A stretch of DNA of 64,000 bases from Halomonas sp. SpR1 (GCF_031010175.1 NZ_JAUAMB010000021.1:1-64000); one strand, 5' to 3'; counted from the first letter of the stretch, positions 8,851-16,773 are shown. Program-made: numbers and translations. Notes: generated by a model not told the origin, from the sequence alone.

Positions 8851-9807
8851 ATGCCTACATTGCGCCGACAACTGCCCAGTGCCAACGCACTCTTCGTTTT
8901 TGAGTCAGCGGCCCGCTGCGGTAACTTCACCAAAGCCGCCGCCGAACTGGGGGTTACCCAGCCGGCGGTCAGCCGTATGCTGGCGCTTCTAGAAGAGTAT
9001 CTGGAGGTCAAACTGTTCTTGCGTACTCCCGGCAAGACCGAGCTGACCGAGAGCGGCGAGATACTTTACCAAGGCGTGGTCGACGGCTTTCACAATATCG
9101 AGGCGGCGATTCAGGAAATTCGGGCACGCAATACCGGACTTGAAACTGTCACGCTATCGGTCTCTACCGCCTTCACCACCCACTGGCTGATGCCGCGTAT
9201 GCACAAACTGCAGGCGCAGCTACCCAATATCGACCTTCGCTTTCAACTGATTTCAGGGTCGATAAGCGGCTCAGTCGAGGACGTGGATCTGGGGATTCGC
9301 TTTGTGACGGGGGAGGACATACTGCATGACGCTTCACTACTACTGCCGGAAATACTGGTACCTGTCTGCAGTCCCGCCTATCGCCAGCAGCAACTCGAAT
9401 CGCCCAGCAATGACATTGCCACCACCCTGATCAGCCTGAGCGACAGCCGAATTGACTGGTTCGAGCTTCTGCCCAATTTCCATCTGCAGGCTTATGGGGC
9501 GACTCACTCGCTGATATTTTCGGACTATGCGGTAGTACTCCAGGCCGCTCTGCTCGGGCAGGGAATCGCCATCGGCTGGCTGAACATCGCCTCCCACTGG
9601 CTGGAAACCGGCTCGCTGGTACCCGCCACGCCCACTGCGATTGCCACCGAGCGGCTTTGCCACCTGGTGCACTCACGCAAAAAGCCGCTGAGTGATGCGG
9701 CCAAGCAAGTACGCGAGTGGATAATAGAAGAGACCCGCAATGACGTTGCGAATGTGGCGAGGCAGTATCCAGAGTTGAGGCTTGATGCCTATTTAAAGAA
9801 TTGCTAA
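8851..9807 (+). CDS. LysR-family transcriptional regulator (GcvA-like)
   Basis: A 318-residue LysR regulator. The N-terminal winged helix-turn-helix spans residues 8-65 (F-T-K-A-A-A-E-L-G-V-T-Q-P-A-V-S-R is the HTH). An effector-binding domain follows from about residue 95. The start P-x-L-R-x-x-L-P-S-A-N-A-L-F-V-F-E resembles GcvA-group regulators, which control amino-acid or amine metabolism. It is divergent from the amine-importer/oxidase operon and is the obvious candidate for its control. It is convergent with the SDR gene at 9948. Confidence 0.9.
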   Translation: MPTLRRQLPSANALFVFESAARCGNFTKAAAELGVTQPAVSRMLALLEEYLEVKLFLRTPGKTELTESGEILYQGVVDGFHNIEAAIQEIRARNTGLETVTLSVSTAFTTHWLMPRMHKLQAQLPNIDLRFQLISGSISGSVEDVDLGIRFVTGEDILHDASLLLPEILVPVCSPAYRQQQLESPSNDIATTLISLSDSRIDWFELLPNFHLQAYGATHSLIFSDYAVVLQAALLGQGIAIGWLNIASHWLETGSLVPATPTAIATERLCHLVHSRKKPLSDAAKQVREWIIEETRNDVANVARQYPELRLDAYLKNC

Positions 9808-9874
9808 CTCTTTCCAGACTGTGAGGGCCACTAGCTAATAACTAGCGGAGACACCATGCCGCTAGAGCTATGGC

Positions 9875-9904
9875 CAAGCGCGCGAGATTCTTGCTGCGCG
9901 CTTG
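9875..9904. terminator. Hairpin between convergent LysR and SDR genes
   Basis: CAAGCGCGC (9875-9883) and GCGCGCTTG (9896-9904) are perfect 9-bp arms with a 12-nt loop in the gap between converging genes. A bidirectional terminator is likely by position, but there is no T-tract. Confidence 0.45.
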
Positions 9905-9947
9905 AGTCACTGCATCATCCATGCGGGTCTATGTACGGGGTGGAGCT

Positions 9948-10781
9948 TCAGCCATCGGTTGAGCGTGTTAGCGTCTCCCATTCGCTAATTTCGTCGATAA
10001 GCGCCGACAATTTTCTGCGCACCAGCTCTAGCGCATCACTTCCCAGCAACAGATGTTCCGGCGGTGTGTCGCTGGCTATTGCAGCCAGCATTGCGCGCGC
10101 GGCTTTTTGAGGATCACCCAGTTGCTGACCGCTTTTCTCCTCGCGGGCGTTGCGGATTGGATCGAACTGCGCGTCGTAGTCAGGGATGGAGCGTGGCGTG
10201 CGGGACATCGAACGACCAGCCCAATCGGTGCGAAACGAGCCGGGCGCCACGGCGGTGACGTGAATGTTGAAGGGTTTAACTTCTTTGCCAAGCACCTCGG
10301 AAATACCTTCCATAGCAAATTTACTGCCACAATAATAGGCAATGCCCGGCATCGTGATGAAACCTCCCATCGACGTGATGTTGAGGATGTGGCCGCTCCG
10401 GCGTGCGCGCATGAATGGCAAGACAGCCTTTGTCACGGCGACCGCGCCGAATACATTCACATCGAACTGTCGACGCATCTCGGCTATCGGGGATTCCTCC
10501 ATAATACCTTCGTGGCCGTAACCGGCATTGTTGACGAGAATGTCGATCGCTCCAACGTTCGCCTCAATCTCGGCTACGATACCATCAATGGCATCGAAGT
10601 CGGTCACATCAAGCACACGGCCCACTGCCTTCGCGGGATCGAGCTCTTCGAACGCTTGCCTGGCCCGTTCGCTGCGGACCGTGCCGGCCACGTGATGGCC
10701 GCTAGCAAGTGCTTCCTGAGCCAGCGCCTGGCCAAAGCCGCTGCTGACCCCGGTGATAAATAAGAGTTTGCTGTTAGACAT
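9948..10781 (-). CDS. Short-chain dehydrogenase/reductase
   Basis: A 277-residue classical SDR. The NAD(P)-binding T-G-V-S-S-G-F-G motif is at residues 10-17, N-N-A-G is near 85-88, and the catalytic Ser (I-T-S-M-G-G) precedes Y-Y-C-G-S-K, which provides the Tyr and Lys. The arginine-rich stretch after the first beta-strand (V-R-S-E-R-A-R) suggests an NADP preference. It is the family often annotated as oxidoreductase or 'retinol dehydrogenase-like'; the substrate is unknown. It is divergent from the AraC-type regulator gene 114 bp away, a frequent regulator/target arrangement. Confidence 0.85.
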   Translation of the reverse strand: MSNSKLLFITGVSSGFGQALAQEALASGHHVAGTVRSERARQAFEELDPAKAVGRVLDVTDFDAIDGIVAEIEANVGAIDILVNNAGYGHEGIMEESPIAEMRRQFDVNVFGAVAVTKAVLPFMRARRSGHILNITSMGGFITMPGIAYYCGSKFAMEGISEVLGKEVKPFNIHVTAVAPGSFRTDWAGRSMSRTPRSIPDYDAQFDPIRNAREEKSGQQLGDPQKAARAMLAAIASDTPPEHLLLGSDALELVRRKLSALIDEISEWETLTRSTDG

Positions 10782-10895
10782 TACATATAGCTCCTGTGCC
10801 TCAGTAGAAGATGCACATTACGCTGTTGCATTGCCTTATTTTAGGCTCATAATTCTTATATTATTGCCTATTCTAATAATTCCAGTTGGTATCGC

Positions 10896-11852
10896 ATGGA
10901 AAAGACTTTTCCCTCTCCGCAGGCGGCTGAACAGCGGGACATGGTGACGTTGCTTCAGGCGCTGGCGCCGGAAGAAGGATACAACCTCACGGCCCTGCCT
11001 GATGTACGCATCCTGCGTTCGGATCGCCCCTTGTCGCGTACCCCCGTTCTATACGACCCTGGTATCGTGATAGTTTGCCAGGGACGAAAGCGGGGTTATT
11101 TCGGCGATCAGGTTTATCTTTACGATGAGCAGCACTATTTGGCAGTTGCGGTGCCGGTGCCCTTCACGATGGAAACTGAGGCGACCCCAGAAAACCCACT
11201 GTTAGCCATTTACATGCATCTAGACTTCCAGCTCGCAGCGGAACTGATGACCCAGATCGACCACCATCAGGCCCTCGCCCAGGAAAGCGCGGCCCAGAGT
11301 CTAATGTCCAGCCCCATGGATGCTGCTTTGCGGGTGTCCGTGACACGTTTTCTCGAAACAATGAGTCAGCCGCTTGAGGCGAAGATTCTCGGCCCCGCGC
11401 TGGTGAGAGAACTGTATTTTCGTGTGCTCACCGGTGCGCAGGGCAATGCCATGCGTGCAGCGCTGGCAATGCAGGGGCAGTTCGGGAAAATCAGCAAGGC
11501 GTTACGCCACATCCACGCGACCTACGCTCAGCCGCTTAACCTGACGCAACTGGCCAGCGAGGCCGGTATGAGCGTTCCGACGTTCCTTAATCACTTCAAA
11601 GCCATTACGCACACCTCACCAATGCAGTACGTTAAATCCACGCGACTGCATCAAGCGCGACTGCTGATGGTTCGCCAGGGCATGACGGCAGAGGCCGCCT
11701 GCCATGCTGTCGGCTACCAGAGCCCTTCGCAATTCAATCGGGAGTTCAAACGGCTTTTCGGCTTGACGCCAGCTTCCGAAACGAAGCGGATGCGGGAGAA
11801 CTTCGCGTTGCCGCCAGCTTTTGCCAGTTCGGACTACGTGTCGTCACATTGA
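10896..11852 (+). CDS. AraC-family transcriptional regulator
   Basis: A 318-residue regulator with an N-terminal cupin-like AraC_N domain (residues 30-190; V-C-Q-G-R-K and Y-L-A-V-A-V-P-V-P-F are typical) and a C-terminal pair of helix-turn-helix units from about 210 (N-L-T-Q-L-A-S-E-A-G-M-S, and Y-Q-S-P-S-Q-F-N-R-E-F-K-R). The N-terminal half matches regulators usually found divergent from SDR or alcohol/aldehyde dehydrogenase genes. The neighbouring SDR on the minus strand is its likely target. The start at 10896 sits in a run of possible starts after an AT-rich promoter segment (10840-10885); an earlier in-frame start is not needed. Confidence 0.88.
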   Translation: MEKTFPSPQAAEQRDMVTLLQALAPEEGYNLTALPDVRILRSDRPLSRTPVLYDPGIVIVCQGRKRGYFGDQVYLYDEQHYLAVAVPVPFTMETEATPENPLLAIYMHLDFQLAAELMTQIDHHQALAQESAAQSLMSSPMDAALRVSVTRFLETMSQPLEAKILGPALVRELYFRVLTGAQGNAMRAALAMQGQFGKISKALRHIHATYAQPLNLTQLASEAGMSVPTFLNHFKAITHTSPMQYVKSTRLHQARLLMVRQGMTAEAACHAVGYQSPSQFNREFKRLFGLTPASETKRMRENFALPPAFASSDYVSSH

Positions 11853-11981
11853 GAGGGAAGACTTGATCCGCTACGGCCAGCCGATATCGACGATATTCGC
11901 GCTATGCGTAAACGTTTAGGATAATAGTGCCGCGCCAGACGCTCCGTTTTAACCTAACTGCCACTTAGTGAGAACCACCTG

Positions 11982-12419
11982 ATGCACTACCGCACCATGA
12001 CCATCAACGACTATGACGCCGCCATTGCCCTGTGGAGCGAAAGTGAAGGCGTGCGGCTGCGCGATGCTGATTCACGGAAAGGCATTGAGAAATACCTGCT
12101 GCGAAACCCCGGCCTAAGCTTTGTAGCAGAAGGAGAAAGAGAAGGGGAACTGGTGGGAACGATCATGGCGGGCCACGATGGCAAGCGCGGCTATGTTCAG
12201 CACTTGTCGGTGGCGGACTCACATCGTCGAAGGGGCATAGCAACAGAGCTGGTAAACCTTTGCCTGGATGCGCTTAAAAACGAAGGGATACTAAAATCAC
12301 ACCTGATGATTCTTCCCGAGAACAAAGCCGCCCAGAAGTTCTGGGCAAGCCAGGGTTGGGCTTACCGATCCGATATTCTGCTCTATTCGTTTGTTAATGG
12401 GGATAATTTAAATATCTAG
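11982..12419 (+). CDS. GNAT-family N-acetyltransferase (YpeA-like)
   Basis: A 145-residue single-domain GNAT. The acetyl-CoA-binding motif A is V-A-D-S-H-R-R-R-G-I-A near residues 77-87, preceded by the beta-strand G-Y-V-Q-H-L-S. The C-terminal P-E-N-K-A-A-Q-K-F-W-A-S-Q-G-W is the usual motif B. It resembles YpeA-like acetyltransferases, whose substrate (a protein N-terminus or a small amine) is not fixed. It stands alone: 129 bp after the AraC gene and 174 bp before the ABC-F gene. Confidence 0.82.
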   Translation: MHYRTMTINDYDAAIALWSESEGVRLRDADSRKGIEKYLLRNPGLSFVAEGEREGELVGTIMAGHDGKRGYVQHLSVADSHRRRGIATELVNLCLDALKNEGILKSHLMILPENKAAQKFWASQGWAYRSDILLYSFVNGDNLNI

Positions 12420-12515
12420 GCCAGGACTGTCATGTCCTTGTCGACTCCCTATCCTTATTTGTACTATTGAAGTTCTTTCCACGCTAAGCAGAGGTAGTTG
12501 CCCAATGAGCCATTG

Positions 12516-12566
12516 ATGCCTGCCGTTGTTATGACGGCCAGTCTCCATTAGCCCCTGACTCAGGGG
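12516..12566 (+). promoter_or_regulatory. Possible leader peptide and hairpin before the ABC-F gene
   Basis: ATG at 12516 opens an 11-codon frame (M-P-A-V-V-M-T-A-S-L-H) ending at 12551. It is followed directly by the stem CCCCTG/CAGGGG (12552-12566), 28 bp before the ABC-F start. Ribosome-protecting ABC-F genes are often controlled by such short upstream frames. No Shine-Dalgarno site is visible for the short frame, so this is a weak suggestion. Confidence 0.25.
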
Positions 12567-12593
12567 GAGTACTCGGCATCTCTGGAATCAACT

Positions 12594-14207
12594 ATGACCA
12601 CTACCCATCTCACCTTAAAGGGTGTCTCCTACGTTTTGCTGAATGGCAGAACGCTTTTCACCGACCTTCATGTGCAGTTCGATGCACGCCCAACCGGGCT
12701 GGTGGGCCGCAATGGGGCCGGCAAAACAGTCTTAGCCAAAATTATCGCGGGCTTGTTGCAACCCACCAGCGGCCATTGTCAGCGCCCCGACAATGTGCAC
12801 TACCTTACCCAGCAAGTGGGTCAACTGAAGGAAGCTTCTGTTGCTGATCTCGCAAATGTGCGAACAACCCTGGATGCACTGGCGCGCATCGAAGCTGGTA
12901 GCACGGCACCAGAGGATTTTGAGGCAGTCGATAACCGCTGGGATATGCCCCAGTGCTTCCGCCATGAACTTGATCGCAATGGCTTGGGCTATCTTGAAGC
13001 CACTACCCCGGTCAGCACTCTGAGCGGAGGGGAAGCCATGCGGATTGCCCTAATGGGCGCCATGTTCTCGGATGCCGAATTCCTGATTCTTGATGAGCCA
13101 AGCAACCATCTTGACCGGCCCAACCGACAGGCGCTCATCGAACAGTTAAGCCGTTGGCCGCGTGGGCTGATCGTGGTCAGCCATGACCGGCAATTGCTTG
13201 AGTCCATGGAGCGCATTGTGGAACTTTCCCCTCTGGGGCTGCATAGCTACGGTGGTAACTACACTTTCTATGCCGAAGCGAAAGCCCACGAACAGCAAAC
13301 TGCGATTGACCAACTCAATCAACATAAGCTGGAGCGCCAACGCCAGGAACGGGAGATGCGTAAGCAGCGTGAACGTCAGGAGAAACGACAGGCCCGTGGT
13401 AACCGGCAGGGCAAGGAAGCCAATCAGGCCAAGGTAATACTGGATGGACAGAAAGAGCGCAGCGAAAACTCCACCGGCGCGTTGCACCAAAAGCAGGCAG
13501 CCAGCCGTGATCAACTTAACCAGCGCGTGCGGGATGCCGCAAAGGAAGTTGAAGACGAAGCGCACATCACCCTGCATAAGATACCGATTAATCAGGTAGA
13601 CAAGCGCTGTTTGGTTGAATTAGAAAGGGTAGAGCTACCATTCGTCATGGGAGCTACTCGCCGCATTAGCCTAATGCTGAGAGGGCCGCAGCGCATCGGC
13701 ATCGTTGGCCCCAACGGCTGTGGTAAATCCACACTGCTTCGCGTGCTAGCGGGCCAGATCGAACCATTATCCGGAACCTGCAAGGTAACCCCAGAAAAGG
13801 CTTATCTCGACCAGCGGCTGGAGAGTCTTGAGCCGGGAAAAAGCGTGCTCGAACAACTTCAGTTGGCTAACCGCTCAATGACAGAAGGTGAACTGCGCAT
13901 GCTGCTGGCCCAGCTAGGCCTGGACGCGCAGAAGATCACCACGCCCAGTGGACTGCTTAGCGGCGGTGAACGCCTGAAAGGGGCGCTGGCCTGCATCCTC
14001 TATGCCGATTCGCCCCCGCAATTGCTGCTGCTCGACGAGCCAAATAACCACCTCGACCTGCCATCCGCGCAGGCCCTGGAAGCCATGTTGCGCAGTTACC
14101 AGGGTGCGTTACTGGTGGTATCCCACGACGACGCCTTCCTGGAAAACCTGGCGCTAACAGACCGCCTGCTGGCAACCGAGCAGGGTTGGCACTTGGAGCC
14201 GGTTTGA
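12594..14207 (+). CDS. ABC-F family ATPase
   Basis: A 537-residue soluble protein with two nucleotide-binding domains and no membrane segments, the ABC-F plan. Domain 1 has Walker A G-R-N-G-A-G-K-T near residue 40, signature L-S-G-G-E near 142 and Walker B F-L-I-L-D-E-P-S-N-H-L-D. A charged linker rich in Lys, Arg, Gln and Glu (about 230-320) follows. Domain 2 has G-P-N-G-C-G-K-S-T near 370, L-S-G-G-E-R near 460 and L-L-L-L-D-E-P-N-N-H-L-D. ABC-F proteins act on the ribosome as translation factors or as antibiotic-resistance target protectors. The long basic linker fits ribosome binding, but I cannot assign a subfamily. Its last 210 bp recur in decayed form at 15037-15249. Confidence 0.88.
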   Translation: MTTTHLTLKGVSYVLLNGRTLFTDLHVQFDARPTGLVGRNGAGKTVLAKIIAGLLQPTSGHCQRPDNVHYLTQQVGQLKEASVADLANVRTTLDALARIEAGSTAPEDFEAVDNRWDMPQCFRHELDRNGLGYLEATTPVSTLSGGEAMRIALMGAMFSDAEFLILDEPSNHLDRPNRQALIEQLSRWPRGLIVVSHDRQLLESMERIVELSPLGLHSYGGNYTFYAEAKAHEQQTAIDQLNQHKLERQRQEREMRKQRERQEKRQARGNRQGKEANQAKVILDGQKERSENSTGALHQKQAASRDQLNQRVRDAAKEVEDEAHITLHKIPINQVDKRCLVELERVELPFVMGATRRISLMLRGPQRIGIVGPNGCGKSTLLRVLAGQIEPLSGTCKVTPEKAYLDQRLESLEPGKSVLEQLQLANRSMTEGELRMLLAQLGLDAQKITTPSGLLSGGERLKGALACILYADSPPQLLLLDEPNNHLDLPSAQALEAMLRSYQGALLVVSHDDAFLENLALTDRLLATEQGWHLEPV

Positions 14208-14263
14208 TGAAGATTCATGGTCAGAAAATGGCCTAGACCGAAGGGCTATTATAGGGAGGGTGG

Positions 14264-14566
14264 TTATACCGGAAAGCCGTGATGACTCCCATCAGGAAGT
14301 TCTATATCTACACGGACTCGGCCGCCCAAAGCTTCAACATAGCGCTTGAGTGAACTCAGCCGCATATCCTGGCCAACCTTCTCAAGCCCTGCGATGGTGG
14401 GTTGTTTTACGCCCATTGCATCAGCTATGTCAGCTTGAGTTTTCTCCGCAAGCAGGCGAATTTCGGCAAGCCTGATCTCGAATAACATATCATTGGCTTT
14501 CGCCTCAGCTGCTGCAACGACCTCAGGCTTTTCTCTTGCTAACAAGTCTTCCAGTTTACGTGCCAT
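14264..14566 (-). CDS. HigA-type antitoxin (XRE family)
   Basis: About 100 residues from the ATG at 14566 (GAGGTGATAACC upstream); an upstream in-frame start at 14575 is less likely. A helical N-terminus (A-A-E-A-K-A-N-D) leads into an XRE helix-turn-helix (K-T-Q-A-D-I-A-D-A-M-G-V-K-Q-P-T-I-A-G-L) near residues 43-62. A C-terminal beta tail (G-G-R-V-R-V-D-I-E-L-P-D-G) follows. It is encoded directly after the RelE/HigB-like toxin, with toxin first as in higBA-type modules, and should bind both toxin and operator. A small scar of this gene recurs at 15761-15800. Confidence 0.85.
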   Translation of the reverse strand: MARKLEDLLAREKPEVVAAAEAKANDMLFEIRLAEIRLLAEKTQADIADAMGVKQPTIAGLEKVGQDMRLSSLKRYVEALGGRVRVDIELPDGSHHGFPV

Positions 14567-14576
14567 GGTTATCACC

Positions 14577-14921
14577 TCACTTTAGTGGTTCCAGGTGAGC
14601 CGTATACTCTTTATCGGCGATTGGAATCATCTCATTATAGAAGCGCTTGTCATTTCCACCTTTATCGCCTGCGCATAGCAAGATGCCAGTACGACGCGGG
14701 TCAAACGCAAAAAATACCCGGATTGGACGCCCAAAGGACTGAACGCGCAGTTCCTTCATGTTGGGATACTGTGAGCCGTTTACAGTGTCAGCGTGTGGCC
14801 TTGAAAGCATCGGGCCTCGTTCACGAAGAAGAAGCACAGAAGCCAGAACATTTTCACGTTCAACCTCTTCGAGTGAGAAGAACCAATCTTCAAATGTGTC
14901 TGTTTGTTCTATAGACCACGT
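14577..14921 (-). CDS. RelE/HigB-type toxin (Gp49-like), apparent ACG start
   Basis: A ribosome-dependent mRNA interferase of the HigB/Gp49-like group. Family hallmarks are W-S-I-E-Q-T-D-T-F near the start, M-K-E-L-R-V-Q-S-F-G-R-P-I-R-V-F-F-A-F-D in the middle, and L-C-A-G-D-K-G-G plus K-R-F-Y-N-E-M-I at the end. Relatives begin Met-Trp; here the residue before that Trp is encoded by ACG (14919-14921), with AAAGAGG five bases upstream at a proper distance. An in-frame TTG at 14987 gives 136 residues, but its first 22 codons would run through the operator palindrome, so I do not use it. The start is either a rare ACG or a mutated ATG. The antitoxin gene follows within 11 nt. Confidence 0.72.
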   Translation of the reverse strand, partial: TWSIEQTDTFEDWFFSLEEVERENVLASVLLLRERGPMLSRPHADTVNGSQYPNMKELRVQSFGRPIRVFFAFDPRRTGILLCAGDKGGNDKRFYNEMIPIADKEYTAHLEPLK

Positions 14922-14937
14922 GGAGACCTCTTTGTTT

Positions 14938-14969
14938 ATAGGTTTTATCCTATATAGGCTATAACCTAT
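14938..14969. promoter_or_regulatory. Palindromic operator/promoter of the HigBA-like module
   Basis: ATAGGTT (14938-14944) and AACCTAT (14963-14969) flank a perfect CCTATATAGG palindrome (14949-14958), just upstream of the toxin start on the minus strand. Nested AT-rich palindromes of this kind are the usual autoregulatory operators of type II toxin-antitoxin modules. The site overlaps the likely -10 region (TATAGCCTATAT on the minus strand). Confidence 0.65.
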
Positions 14970-15036
14970 TATCAAGTGTTTTCTCAATCTAGAAGAGGCC
15001 GCTGCAGTCGAGCAAATTTACGCAAAATTCGCTACA

Positions 15037-15249
15037 TTCTCTACGCCGATTCGCCCCCGCAACTACTGCTACTCGACGAGCTACATAACCACCTCAACCT
15101 ATCATCCGCACAGGCACTGGAAACCTTATTGCGCAGTTACCAAGGCGCTTTACTGGTGGTATCCCATGACGATACCTTTCTGGAAAACTTGGCGCTAACA
15201 GACCGCCTACTGGCAACCGAGCAAGGCTGGTAACTGGAGCCTGTTTCAT
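15037..15249 (+). pseudogene. Decayed duplicate of the ABC-F gene 3' end
   Basis: This segment repeats 13997-14215 with scattered substitutions, mostly at third codon positions. It encodes a domain-2 C-terminus in frame (Y-A-D-S-P-P-Q-L-L-L-L-D-E, then S-Y-Q-G-A-L-L-V-V-S-H-D-D). The Walker B follow-on D-E-P-N-N-H has become D-E-L-H-N-H, and a TAA stop at 15231-15233 replaces the CAC codon after the terminal Trp. There is no Walker A and no start with a ribosome site, so it is non-functional. It marks a past duplication that carried the ABC-F end together with the adjacent antitoxin. Confidence 0.85.
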
Positions 15250-15320
15250 GAGATCTCTGGCTTTATTAACCTCCAATAAGCGGTGGTTGGTGTAGCATAA
15301 AACTCGAATAGGCTTGGCAC

Positions 15321-15407
15321 AGTATCCGAATCAATAGGCAGTACCGTCTTTGTTTTAGGTGGACAGATGCTGGGCCTGACGAGATCGAATTAGTCGATTA
15401 TCACTAA
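15321..15407 (+). pseudogene. HigB toxin C-terminal remnant
   Basis: From about 15326 the frame R-I-N-R-Q-Y-R-L-C-F-R-W-T-D ... I-E-L-V-D-Y-H ends at TAA 15405-15407. That is the C-terminus of a HigB (RelE-like) toxin, and it stops 24 nt before the higA start, the normal higBA spacing. Just upstream, C-A-G-T-A-T (Gln-Tyr) sits one base out of frame, and nothing resembling the toxin N-terminus follows further up. The toxin is therefore truncated and frameshifted. Confidence 0.7.
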
Positions 15408-15431
15408 GAAGGAGACTAAAAGGAGAAAGCT

Positions 15432-15740
15432 ATGATCCGTGTACCCACACATCGCGAGCCGACACATCCCGGCGGAATGTTGCTGGAAGAGTTTTTGCAG
15501 CCCATGAAAATTACCCAGCGTGAGTTGGCCGCTGCTATCCACGTTCCTTATCAGCGGATCAATGAGATGGTAAATAAAAAGCGGGGTGTTACGCCCAGTA
15601 CAGCACTAAGGCTGGCACGATTTTTTGATGTTTCAGCAGATTTTTGGCTGAATTTACAGATGCGCCGGGATCTCTTCAAAGCAGAGCAGTTAGAGCATGA
15701 GGAGCTCTCTAGTATCCAGCATTGGCAGAAGATGGCGTAG
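15432..15740 (+). CDS. higA: HigA-family antitoxin, orphan
   Basis: A 102-residue XRE antitoxin of the HigA/VapI family. It opens with H-P-G-G-M-L-L-E-E-F-L (residues 12-22), the family hallmark. The helix-turn-helix I-T-Q-R-E-L-A-A-A-I-H-V-P-Y-Q-R-I-N-E-M follows at 28-47, then R-F-F-D-V-S-A-D-F-W-L-N-L-Q near 65-78. AAGGAGAAAGCT gives a strong ribosome site. The cognate higB upstream is reduced to a C-terminal remnant. This antitoxin is therefore an orphan that may persist as a repressor or cross-neutralise a related toxin elsewhere. Confidence 0.88.
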   Translation: MIRVPTHREPTHPGGMLLEEFLQPMKITQRELAAAIHVPYQRINEMVNKKRGVTPSTALRLARFFDVSADFWLNLQMRRDLFKAEQLEHEELSSIQHWQKMA

Positions 15741-15760
15741 CCCTAAGCATCATGGCAGGG

Positions 15761-15800
15761 GGAAGCCGTGATGACTCCCATTGCAACAGCTACCTCAGCT
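15761..15800 (-). pseudogene. Scar of a second HigA-type antitoxin gene
   Basis: GGAAGCCGTGATGACTCCCAT matches the 3' end of the antitoxin gene at 14272-14293. The next bases (TGCAACAGCTACCTCAGCT) match the interior at about 14417-14436. The two parts meet at a shared CCCAT, so this is a copy with an internal deletion at microhomology. Confidence 0.65.
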
Positions 15801-15834
15801 ATATGATGAACACTTACCTCCTGAAAGGCCGCCA

Positions 15835-16773
15835 ATGACTGATTTAATAATCTTGCGAGATTTTCTGGTTCTTTGCGAGACCAAAAGTTTCAGTCGTACG
15901 GCGGAGCACCGACATGTATCGGTGTCAGGGTTGAGTCGCCGTATTCAAGGGCTTGAAGAGTGGGCAGGCACCGCGCTGTTTGAGCGGCGTAAAGGGACGT
16001 TAGTGCTGACGGAGGCAGGCCACAGACTGCAAACGGTAGCCTCGCAAGCACTTAGCTCTTTAGATTGCTTTCGGCGCTCCGTTGCTGACGATATTAATGA
16101 TCAGAAACAGCGGATACGTTTTTGCTCACCACACATTATGGCGACGATGTTCTTTCCCCAGTGGTTGCCGCGCATACAGGAGCAGTTCACACAGGCTAAA
16201 TTTAGTATTGAATCGAATACGCTACCTGAGTGCCTGACCGCGCTCAATCAGGGCGATACCGACTACATAACGGCGCTATTCGATTGCGAACAGCTTATTG
16301 CAAAGCGCTTGGGAATAGCGAGTGATAGCTACGCATCTGTTGAGCTAGATACCGAGTATCTCATCCCTGTTAGCGCGCCAAATGTTGCCGGTCAACCGCT
16401 GTTTAATTTACATGTGACAAATAGCATCCCACTCTCATTTTTGAATTACTCACCAGAGTGTCACTTAGAGTGGTCGCTGAGTGCCATGCTCGCACAGCAA
16501 GACTTAAATTTGCAGCAACACCATGATGCTGGCCTCGCTGACAGCTTGCGCCATATGACGTTATCAAAATTGGGTGTTGCGTGGCTTCCCTATTCGCTCG
16601 TGCGAGAAGATCTCGCTGCTAAGCGGCTAGTTCGAGCAGGAGGTACCGTTTTCGATGTGCCATTAAAAATTATCCTGCTGAGACGAACCACGCCCTTACC
16701 AACAGAAGCCCAGCGGCTATGGGACCGTCTTGTGGAAATGAAGGATTTGAGAGCGTTTCCTGAGCTTGTTTGA
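15835..16773 (+). CDS. LysR-family transcriptional regulator
   Basis: About 312 residues from the ATG at 15835. An upstream in-frame TTG at 15781 would start inside the antitoxin scar, so I reject it. The winged HTH spans residues 4-62 (F-L-V-L-C-E-T-K-S-F-S-R-T-A-E-H-R-H-V-S and S-R-R-I-Q-G-L-E-E-W). The effector domain follows and includes F-C-S-P-H-I-M near 95. The target is unknown: no divergent gene is present and the downstream gene is convergent. It is possibly related to YjiE/hypochlorite-type LysR proteins (same style of start and effector domain), but this is not firm. Confidence 0.82.
   Translation: MTDLIILRDFLVLCETKSFSRTAEHRHVSVSGLSRRIQGLEEWAGTALFERRKGTLVLTEAGHRLQTVASQALSSLDCFRRSVADDINDQKQRIRFCSPHIMATMFFPQWLPRIQEQFTQAKFSIESNTLPECLTALNQGDTDYITALFDCEQLIAKRLGIASDSYASVELDTEYLIPVSAPNVAGQPLFNLHVTNSIPLSFLNYSPECHLEWSLSAMLAQQDLNLQQHHDAGLADSLRHMTLSKLGVAWLPYSLVREDLAAKRLVRAGGTVFDVPLKIILLRRTTPLPTEAQRLWDRLVEMKDLRAFPELV

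Noticed and set aside
10053..10763. Plus-strand open frame of 236 codons
   Set aside because: It is fully antisense to the SDR gene, which has all catalytic motifs; the composition explains the long frame.
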